Position numbers and translations under genes: made by a program | Shown: piece after piece, positions 6,435 through 11,797 of the stretch | How the letters are laid out: every line of letters starts with the position of its first letter | How positions within the stretch are numbered: position 1 is the stretch's first letter | The notes under the pieces: model-generated | What the model saw: only the letters and a program-made list of their open reading frames with translations | Told to the model about the DNA's origin: nothing | Databases searched by the model: none | Assembly (NCBI GenBank): GCA_964610205.1 | Contig: CAZSVI010000114.1 | Span: forward strand, 1 to 11,797 | DNA from: CAZSVI01 sp964610205 | GTDB taxonomy: Bacteria; Bacillota; Clostridia; DSM-8532 | DNA length: 11,797 bases | Direction of reading: 5' to 3'

Positions 6435-8165
6435 TTATTCCAATAAAGGCCTTAGTTTAACCAGTACTTGATTCTTTAAATGTTCAAGCGCCTTCTCTGA
6501 TACTTCCGGAGAATTTCCGGATACACCATAATAAATCTTTATTTTTGGTTCGGTACCGGATGGTCTCACACAAAACCAGAACCCTTCTTCTGTCTCGTAA
6601 TAAAGAACGTTCGATAAAGGCAGTCCCAGTTCTTTTTTATTTCCTGTTGCCATATCGATACGGACACCTTTCTCATAATCCCGGATCGCCTTTATCTGTA
6701 TACTTCCAAATTTATCCGGTTTCTCCTCCCGAAGTTTTCTCATAGCGTTCTGTATCTTTTCAATTCCTTCTTTCCCTTTCAGCGTAAAGGCATCCAGTCC
6801 TTCCCTTTCATATCCGTATTTATCTAACAACTCCATCAAACCGTCATATAAGGTTAGATCACGGGACTTATACCAGGCAAACATTTCGGCAATCAGCATT
6901 GAAGCAACTACCGCATCCTTATCTCTTACAAAGGTACCGGCAAGATATCCGTAGCTTTCCTCAAAACCGAAAATGAATTTTTCATCTCCCCGCTCATCCC
7001 TTAGAAGTATTTGTTCCCCAATAAATTTAAAACCTGTCAGTACTTCCACAAGGTTAACCTTATAAGCCCGGGTTATTTTTTCAGCCAATTCCGTCGTTAC
7101 GATTGTTTTAATAATAAAACCATTATACGGTATTCTGTTCTGCTGTTTCAGGTTTGCCAGAATATACTCCAGCAAAAGACATCCTGTTTGATTCCCGGTA
7201 AGGGTAATATACTCTCCCTCCCGGTTTTTCACTACAACACCTACCCTGTCGCAGTCCGGATCTGTACCGATAATTAATTCCACATCCTTTTCTTTTGCCA
7301 CCTTAATGGCAAGCTCAAACACCGCCCGTTCTTCCGGGTTCGGGTATTTTACAGTAGGAAATTCAGGATCAGGCATTTCCTGTTCGGGTACAACATAAAT
7401 ATTCCTGAAACCGGTTTCCTTTAAAATCTGCCTGATAAGCTTATTTCCGGCTCCGTGAATAGGGGTATATATTATATGACAGCGATCTAGGGTTTCCTGA
7501 TTGATGTCTGCTACCTTCAATGTTTTCAAAGCTTCTATATAGGGTTCATCAATATTGGAACCAATTATTTCAATAAGGCCTTCTCCTTTTGCCCTTTCAT
7601 AATCCATAACCTTAACCGAAGTAATATCGGTAATCGCATTTACTTCCTCCAGAACAGCATTAGAAGCATCCAATGGCAATTGGCCGCCGTCACTTCCGTA
7701 TACTTTGTATCCGTTATACTGTTTTGGATTATGGCTGGCCGTGATAACAATACCGGCATTACAGTACAAATACCGTACGGCAAATGACAGTTCCGGAGTT
7801 GGCCTTAATTCGTCAAACAAATAGCTTTTAATTCCATTTACAGCAAAAACGCAGGCGCTTTCAATCGCGAATTCACTGGATTTATGACGGGAATCGTAGG
7901 CTATTGCAATAGCAGGAGATTTAATCTTCTGTTTCAGAAGAAAATTGGCCAGGCCCTGAGAAGTTTTCCGTATTACATACCTGTTCATCCTGTTCGTACC
8001 TGCTCCAATTACACCTCTAAGACCGCCCGTTCCAAATTCCAGTTCACGGTAAAAACGCTCTTCTATTTCCTTTTCATCATTGGCGATAGACATTAATTCT
8101 TTTTTTGTGTCATCATCAAAGTATGAATTTTCCATCCATTTTTTATATTGTTCCCGGAAACTCAA
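6435..8165 (-). CDS. pgcA: Phosphoglucomutase/phosphomannomutase, PgcA type
   Basis: An alpha-D-phosphohexomutase of 576 residues that interconverts hexose 1- and 6-phosphates (typically glucose) for UDP-glucose, glycogen and cell-envelope synthesis. The closest known relative I can recall is Bacillus PgcA. The signatures are complete: TASHNPKQYNGYKVYG with the phospho-serine at 144, metal-binding DPDCDR at 302-307, sugar-binding GFEESYGYLAG at 399-409 and phosphate-binding RPSGTEPK at 534-541. The N-terminal LEFGTGGLRG-IGAGTNRMN is also family-typical. The frame allows GTG (8174) and ATG (8171), but both overlap or crowd the AGGAG. TTG at 8165 has eight-base spacing, and its MSFREQYKKW aligns with the Bacillus start MTWRKSYERW. 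The gene lies 84 bases after ymdB and 42 bases before the cyclase. An AT-rich hairpin spans the stop codon (6430-6451) but lacks a T-run. Confidence 0.93.
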   Translation of the reverse strand: MSFREQYKKWMENSYFDDDTKKELMSIANDEKEIEERFYRELEFGTGGLRGVIGAGTNRMNRYVIRKTSQGLANFLLKQKIKSPAIAIAYDSRHKSSEFAIESACVFAVNGIKSYLFDELRPTPELSFAVRYLYCNAGIVITASHNPKQYNGYKVYGSDGGQLPLDASNAVLEEVNAITDITSVKVMDYERAKGEGLIEIIGSNIDEPYIEALKTLKVADINQETLDRCHIIYTPIHGAGNKLIRQILKETGFRNIYVVPEQEMPDPEFPTVKYPNPEERAVFELAIKVAKEKDVELIIGTDPDCDRVGVVVKNREGEYITLTGNQTGCLLLEYILANLKQQNRIPYNGFIIKTIVTTELAEKITRAYKVNLVEVLTGFKFIGEQILLRDERGDEKFIFGFEESYGYLAGTFVRDKDAVVASMLIAEMFAWYKSRDLTLYDGLMELLDKYGYEREGLDAFTLKGKEGIEKIQNAMRKLREEKPDKFGSIQIKAIRDYEKGVRIDMATGNKKELGLPLSNVLYYETEEGFWFCVRPSGTEPKIKIYYGVSGNSPEVSEKALEHLKNQVLVKLRPLLE

Positions 8166-8173
8166 GCCCATCA

Positions 8174-8178
8174 CTCCT
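8174..8178 (-). promoter_or_regulatory. SD favouring the TTG start of phosphoglucomutase
   Basis: AGGAG on the minus strand is two bases from ATG (8171), overlaps the GTG at 8174, and is eight bases from TTG (8165-8163). Spacing and protein alignment both favour TTG. Confidence 0.65.
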
Positions 8179-8249
8179 ACTTACATCTTTTACCTGTTAC
8201 TTATTGCCAAAACCATAGTCTATCAGAAATACAATACAAATGTCCAAAA

Positions 8250-9029
8250 TCAAATATTATCCGAAATCCTCTTAATTTCCAAAGCCCTGCCGGTGTTTTC
8301 ATCTACGGTAACCAGTACGGCATTAAGGCAAATACGGCCTTTTGCCGGCTCAAAATGTCCCGGCAGACCAAAAATAAATTTTTGAATAATCAGTTCTTTA
8401 TCTACTCCTATAATTCCTTCAGTGGGACCAGTCATTCCCGCGTCAGTAATAAAAGCCGTACCATTATCCAGTATTCGTTCATCTGACGTCTGGACATGGG
8501 TATGGGTTCCGATCACTGCGCTGACCTTTCCGTCCAGATAGTACGCCAGAGCGGTCTTCTCACTTGTCGCCTCCGCATGAAAATCGACCAAAATCACACG
8601 ACATTGCTGCCTCAATAAGGGTATTTCACGATCGGCCGTATGAAACGGGCACTCACTTGGAGGATCCATGTATATACGTCCAATCAGATTTAAAAGGCCT
8701 ACTTTTACACCGTTTTTCTCAATTATCATGCGCCCTCTTCCTGGAACCCCCTTTGGGAAATTGGCGGGGCGTATCATTTTAGAACATGAGTCAATAAAGT
8801 TAAAGACTTCCTTTCTTGCCCATGTATGGTTTCCCATCGTAACAGCGTCTACGCCGCTTCCGAATATTTCATCTGCTGCATTAAAGTTGATGCCTTTACC
8901 GCCTGCGGCGTTTTCAGCATTCGCAATGCAGACATCCCATTTGTATATACTTTTTAGTCTCTCCAGCCGGTTTGATAATATTAATCTTCCCGGTTTTGCA
9001 AATATATCGCCGATAAATAATATTTTCAA
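8250..9029 (-). CDS. ymdB: YmdB-family metallophosphodiesterase
   Basis: A 259-residue calcineurin-like dimetal phosphodiesterase of the YmdB/TIGR00282 family. All expected metal and catalytic positions are present: D8 in FIGDIFAKPGR, N37-E39-N40 in IANAENAAGGKG (E39 is the residue mutated to inactivate B. subtilis YmdB), N67-H68 in MGNHTW, H151 in DFHAEATSEK, and H176/H178 in GTHTHVQT. In Bacillus, YmdB hydrolyses cyclic nucleotides (2',3'- and 3',5'-cNMPs), affects biofilm and motility decisions, and has been linked to RNase Y activity. Here it directly follows rny, the conserved arrangement. The start is TTG at 9029 with GGGAG seven bases upstream, and the usual MKILFIGD N-terminus results. 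A 45-base hairpin lies in the 91-base gap after rny and could set relative expression. No TM or signal segment is seen. Confidence 0.95.
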   Translation of the reverse strand: MKILFIGDIFAKPGRLILSNRLERLKSIYKWDVCIANAENAAGGKGINFNAADEIFGSGVDAVTMGNHTWARKEVFNFIDSCSKMIRPANFPKGVPGRGRMIIEKNGVKVGLLNLIGRIYMDPPSECPFHTADREIPLLRQQCRVILVDFHAEATSEKTALAYYLDGKVSAVIGTHTHVQTSDERILDNGTAFITDAGMTGPTEGIIGVDKELIIQKFIFGLPGHFEPAKGRICLNAVLVTVDENTGRALEIKRISDNI

Positions 9030-9054
9030 TTAATTTCTCCCTGTCTATTATCCC

Positions 9055-9099
9055 TTTTAAAACGCAAGAAGCGTATGCACGCTTCTTTACGTTTTAAAA
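9055..9099 (-). terminator. Long hairpin between rny and ymdB (attenuator or processing site)
   Basis: TTTTAAAACG (9055-9064) pairs perfectly with CGTTTTAAAA (9090-9099). Inside it, AAGAAGCG (9066-9073) pairs with CGCTTCTT (9080-9087) around a 6-base loop, with only a 1x2 internal bulge. On the minus strand the inner GC-containing stem is followed by TTGCGTTTT, so it may terminate a fraction of transcripts; the flanking A/T stretches make it symmetric and possibly bidirectional. It may instead be an RNA stabiliser or processing site between the two cistrons. Confidence 0.7.
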
Positions 9100-9120
9100 T
9101 CATGGTTACAAAAGCATTTA

Positions 9121-10701
9121 CTATTTTGCATATTCGACGGTGCGAGTCTCCCTGATAACATTTACTTTTATTTGCCCGGGATAGTCCAGTTCACTTTCAA
9201 TGCGTTTAACAATATCTCTTGCTACCATTACCATCCCTTCATCATTTACATCCTCAGGCTTAACCATGATGCGGACTTCACGCCCGGCCTGAATCGCAAA
9301 AGACTTATCAACTCCATTAAAGGAATTGGCTATTTCCTCAAGCTTCTGCAGCCTCTTGATATAAGACTCAAGAGTTTCTCTCCTGGCTCCTGGCCGAGCC
9401 GCTGAAATGGAATCGGCCGCTTGAATCAAAACCGCGATTATGGATTTTGGTTCCTCATCACCATGATGTGCCATAATCGAATCAATAATAATATCATTCT
9501 CACGGTATTTTTTACACAAATCCGCTCCAATAGTAACATGAGATCCTTCCATCTCATGATCTACCGACTTGCCGATATCATGCAACAGACCCGCGCGTTT
9601 TGCAAGGGACACATCTTCCCCCAGTTCTCCTGCCATAAGACCGGCCAGATAAGCGACTTCAATGGAATGATTCAGTACATTCTGTCCATAACTGGTCCTA
9701 TACTTCAGTTTTCCCAATAACCTGACCAGTTCCGGATGCAATCCGTATACTCCGGTTTCAAAAGTAGCATGGTCACCTTCCTCACGAATTGTGTTTTCAA
9801 CTTCCTTCTTTGCTTTTTCAACCATTTCTTCAATACGGGCAGGATGGATCCTTCCGTCAAGTATGAGTTTTTCCAGGGTAATACGGGCAACTTCCCTTCT
9901 AATTGGATCAAAGCCTGATAAAATAACGGCTTCCGGAGTGTCATCAATAATCAGATCTATTCCTGTAAGTGTTTCCAATGTACGGATATTTCTTCCCTCA
10001 CGTCCTATAATGCGGCCCTTCATCTCATCATTCGGCAGTGAAACAACCGAGACCGTAATTTCCGAAGCGTGATCGGCAGCACATTTTTGAATGGCTGTGG
10101 ATAAAACTTCTTTTGCCTTTCTTCCTGCCTCCTCTTTAGCCCTGTCATAAACGTCCTTCACCAGAATAGCTGCTTCATGTTTTACTTCATCCTCGATATT
10201 TTTCAGCAGATACTCCTTTGCTTCCTCAATTGATAATCCGGAAATGCTTTCAAGCTTTTCAAGTTGTTTCTTGTGCAAATCATCAATTTCTTCCTGACGC
10301 TCTTCAATTTCTTTAATCTGTTTGTTCAACCCTTCGTCTTTCTTTTCCAGGGTATCCATTTTCTTTTCCAGAGTCTCGTCCTTTTGCTGAAGCCTTCTTT
10401 CGGTACGTTGGATTTCTATCCTTCTATCCTTTACTTCCTTTTCCAATTCTACCCTGCTTCTATGAATTTCCTCCCTGGCTTCAAAAAGTGCTTCCCTTTT
10501 CTTTCTTTCAGCAATTTTCTCAGCATCACTTACAATACGCTGGCCTTCCTTTTCCGCACTGCCAATTTCGGCTTCCGCCACACGTTTTCTATGCTCAATT
10601 CCTCTACGGAACATAATAAGTGAACTGATTACAGCAATGATTAAGCCTGCTCCCAGACCAATCAAAAGATAATTATAGATCTCCCTCACCTCCTTGTCCA
10701 C
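9121..10701 (-). CDS. rny: Ribonuclease Y (membrane-anchored endoribonuclease)
   Basis: RNase Y initiates mRNA decay in firmicutes by endonucleolytic cleavage at the membrane. Numbered from the GTG at 10701 (526 residues): one TM helix at about 9-30 (YLLIGLGAGLIIAVISSLIM), a long charged coiled coil at about 33-155, a KH RNA-binding domain at about 215-285 with GREG at 233-236, and an HD catalytic domain with H345, HD at 374-375 (LLHDIGK), MAHHGDEEP and D430 in AADSISAARPGAR. The C-terminal region (to VNVIRETRTVEYAK) is complete. The start is uncertain. GTG at 10701 has no SD, whereas a perfect AAGGAGG lies inside the reading frame at 10689-10695 and is eight bases from an ATC codon at 10680. 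Starting there would give a 519-residue protein with the usual very short N-terminus before the TM helix. The gene is transcribed from the promoter at 10876-10904, with ymdB downstream. Confidence 0.95.
   Translation of the reverse strand: MDKEVREIYNYLLIGLGAGLIIAVISSLIMFRRGIEHRKRVAEAEIGSAEKEGQRIVSDAEKIAERKKREALFEAREEIHRSRVELEKEVKDRRIEIQRTERRLQQKDETLEKKMDTLEKKDEGLNKQIKEIEERQEEIDDLHKKQLEKLESISGLSIEEAKEYLLKNIEDEVKHEAAILVKDVYDRAKEEAGRKAKEVLSTAIQKCAADHASEITVSVVSLPNDEMKGRIIGREGRNIRTLETLTGIDLIIDDTPEAVILSGFDPIRREVARITLEKLILDGRIHPARIEEMVEKAKKEVENTIREEGDHATFETGVYGLHPELVRLLGKLKYRTSYGQNVLNHSIEVAYLAGLMAGELGEDVSLAKRAGLLHDIGKSVDHEMEGSHVTIGADLCKKYRENDIIIDSIMAHHGDEEPKSIIAVLIQAADSISAARPGARRETLESYIKRLQKLEEIANSFNGVDKSFAIQAGREVRIMVKPEDVNDEGMVMVARDIVKRIESELDYPGQIKVNVIRETRTVEYAK
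10689..10695 (-). promoter_or_regulatory. Consensus SD inside the apparent 5' end of rny
   Basis: AAGGAGG on the minus strand matches the anti-SD perfectly. Eight bases later, in the rny frame, is ATC (10680-10678). A GTG overlaps the SD itself (10689-10687), and the upstream GTG (10701) precedes it. The next standard start, TTG at 10665, is 24 bases away. Either an AUC start is used or this SD is not the working one. Confidence 0.5.
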
Positions 10702-10704
10702 TGT

Positions 10705-10780
10705 AACTTGCAGCTTTTTATCCTAAACAACGTATTATTCATATAAGTATATTTCGCTGTCGTAAGAGATTATGCAAGTT
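10705..10780 (-). repeat. Long-range inverted repeat in the rny leader
   Basis: AACTTGCA (10705-10712) and TGCAAGTT (10773-10780) are perfect reverse complements 60 bases apart, and the match continues imperfectly outward (GTAACTTGCA against TGCAAGTTTAC). In the transcript this would fold the last 75 bases of the leader into a domain ending just before the possible GTG start. It may bear on autoregulation of RNase Y; chance cannot be excluded. Confidence 0.3.
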
Positions 10781-10875
10781 TACTGTTTTTCTTTAGCTGA
10801 TTTTTTTCATAAATTAAGCAAACAAACGCAAAATCATATAACGAAGACATAGTCACAGATGTCCACGCTATCAAT

Positions 10876-10904
10876 ATTGTAAACTTTTTTCAAAAGTGTG
10901 TCAA
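10876..10904 (-). promoter_or_regulatory. Near-consensus sigma-A promoter for rny
   Basis: On the minus strand, a perfect TTGACA (10904-10899) and TACAAT (10881-10876) are separated by exactly 17 bases. Transcription would begin near 10869, giving an untranslated leader of roughly 170-190 bases. This is one of the two strongest promoters in the window and fits a constitutive, abundant RNA-decay enzyme. Confidence 0.85.
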
Positions 10905-10965
10905 GAAAACCCACAAGACAAATCCATATATTCATAAAAAGCTTGAAATTTGGCTTTCTGCGGCT

Positions 10966-10991
10966 TTACCATGTTTTTATAACCATGGTAA
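10966..10991. repeat. 8-bp inverted repeat upstream of the rny promoter
   Basis: TTACCATG (10966-10973) and CATGGTAA (10984-10991) flank a 10-base AT-rich spacer. It lies about 60-90 bases upstream of the rny -35 box and about 130 bases after the TPR gene stop. There is no adjacent T-run on the minus strand, so it is a poor intrinsic terminator. An operator or a 3'-end structure is possible. Confidence 0.35.
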
Positions 10992-11122
10992 TAGTCATAA
11001 GAACTTTTTGATTTAATACATACATTTAGTGTCCATAATAGTTTTTTTTTGGGAAAAACAATTGATATTGCTATTGCGGCGCACGTACATATTCTGCAAC
11101 AACAACAGGCGGGACAATATTT

Positions 11123-11797
11123 TTATGAAACCATCATGGATTGATACCCCGGGTGCCGGTACAACGTTTTAAAATCAAGGTCCTTCCTTATCCTTCCGAG
11201 ATATACCGGATCAAGCTCCAGAACTTTCTTCAGCAGATCCACAGCAATATCTTTTTCACCCATATGCGCATAAACCTTCGAAAGCCCATATATCAGTTCG
11301 GTATCTTCGGGATAATTGGACATACCGGCCTTACATATTCGGATTGCTTTAGTATAGTCCCTTATTTTTATCAATGCAGCTGTGTAGTGGTAATACAGCA
11401 TCGGATCCTTACGTTCCAGTTCATATGCTTTTTCAAAAGAATCAACGGCATCTTCAAGACGCCTGGACATTTCCAGCACAATTCCGCGATTAAAATAAAG
11501 CCGGTATGAATTTGGAAATGATTTTATACCTTTTTCAAAAACCTGTACGGACTCTCTGAACCGTTTCATCTGCCCCAATAAAACACCAAGGTAGTTGAGC
11601 GCATCTTCAATAATCTCGTTGCCCTGCAGGGATTTATATAAGTATTGAACAGACTTGTCCTTTTGGTCCAACTCATCCAGAAGAGTACCCGCGTGATATA
11701 GCAGCATGCTGTTTAATGGCTCCCTGTTTATTCCTTTTTCATAAGTTTTTAACGCCTCGGTATTCTGTCCGGAAGTTCTTTGAGCAAGTGCCAAATG
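11123..11797 (-). CDS. Tetratricopeptide-repeat protein (5' end cut by window edge)
   Basis: The C-terminal 224 residues of a TPR protein; the frame is still open at base 11797, so the N-terminus lies outside. At least five helix-turn-helix TPR units of about 34 residues are visible. One begins near LALAQRTSGQNTEALKTYEK, followed by LLYHAGTLLDELDQKDKSVQ, ALNYLGVLLGQMKRFRESVQ, LYFNRGIVLEMSRRLEDAVD, YYHYTAALIKIRDYTKAIRI and LIYGLSKVYAHMGEKDIAVD. Each has the A/G-x-Y/L and small-residue pattern and ends with a proline-marked turn (EP, FP, DP). The C-terminal tail (FKTLYRHPGYQSMM) is characteristic of many bacterial TPR proteins. TPR arrays are protein-interaction scaffolds; no enzymatic domain is visible in this part, and no partner can be named. 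It ends 254 bases before the rny promoter's -10 and 222 before its -35, and is probably in a separate transcription unit. Confidence 0.85.
   Translation of the reverse strand, partial: HLALAQRTSGQNTEALKTYEKGINREPLNSMLLYHAGTLLDELDQKDKSVQYLYKSLQGNEIIEDALNYLGVLLGQMKRFRESVQVFEKGIKSFPNSYRLYFNRGIVLEMSRRLEDAVDSFEKAYELERKDPMLYYHYTAALIKIRDYTKAIRICKAGMSNYPEDTELIYGLSKVYAHMGEKDIAVDLLKKVLELDPVYLGRIRKDLDFKTLYRHPGYQSMMVS

Larger units (their letters stand above)
10702..11122. other. 421-base intergenic region upstream of rny
   Basis: There is no supported gene on either strand. It holds, from the right: the 3' side of the TPR gene with no clear terminator, a homopolymer of nine T on the plus strand (11042-11050), an 8-bp inverted repeat (10966-10991), a pair of AAAGCC motifs, a near-consensus promoter (10876-10904), and a long leader for rny (about 10702-10869) that contains a small GACAT/ATGTC hairpin near 10845-10862 and a long-range 8-base inverted repeat. 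I recognised no known riboswitch, T-box or small-RNA family in it. Confidence 0.6.

Noticed and set aside
6430..6451. AT-rich inverted repeat over the phosphoglucomutase stop codon, considered as a terminator
   Set aside because: The stem (CTTTATT/AATAAAG plus two GC pairs past a mismatch) has a two-base loop and is not followed by T residues on the minus strand. The cyclase starts only 42 bases after the stop, so read-through is expected.
10264..10623. A 119-codon plus-strand frame rich in Phe and Leu
   Set aside because: It is antisense to the Lys/Glu-rich coiled coil of RNase Y, which naturally reads as Phe/Leu on the other strand. It is not a membrane protein gene.
11042..11050. Run of nine T on the plus strand, considered as a terminator tail
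   Set aside because: No stable stem precedes it on the plus strand and no plus-strand gene ends there. On the minus strand it is an A-run.

Overview
The window looks like a chromosomal segment of a Gram-positive, AT-rich anaerobic firmicute. The closest match is a clostridium of the Acetivibrio/Thermoclostridium type (cluster III); this is inferred from gene content, not from a search. The pointers are an rny-ymdB pair, strong GGAGG Shine-Dalgarno (SD) sites, frequent TTG/GTG starts, an S-layer-homology surface protein and clostridial-type HD-GYP and GGDEF proteins. All ten recognisable genes lie on the minus strand. No tRNA, rRNA, CRISPR array, insertion sequence, prophage gene or plus-strand gene is supported.

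Layout in the direction of transcription (high to low coordinates): (1) the 3' part of a tetratricopeptide-repeat gene, cut by the right edge; (2) a 421-base gap carrying a near-consensus sigma-A promoter and a long leader; (3) rny (RNase Y), a strong hairpin, ymdB, a pgcA-type phosphoglucomutase and a six-TM GGDEF diguanylate cyclase, spaced 42-91 bases apart and plausibly one transcription unit; (4) a gap with a second near-consensus promoter, then an HD-GYP protein and a YhaM-like OB-fold/HD exoribonuclease; (5) an SLH-Fn3 surface protein with a structured leader and a clear intrinsic terminator; (6) a promoter, then a tandem GNAT-like acetyltransferase and an NfeD membrane protein cut by the left edge.

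The central block joins RNA turnover (RNase Y, YmdB, YhaM-like) with cyclic-nucleotide signalling (c-di-GMP made by GGDEF, probably degraded by HD-GYP; YmdB is a cyclic-nucleotide phosphodiesterase) and sugar-phosphate metabolism. Whether this is a functional module or just adjacency cannot be told from one sequence. Most of the region is ordinary housekeeping and signalling. The points most worth a second look are translation starts (possible AUC start of rny, possible AUU start of nfeD, many TTG starts) and structured elements: the inverted repeat next to the SLH ribosome binding site, the rny-ymdB hairpin and the rny leader. I see no convincing wholly new multi-gene system.
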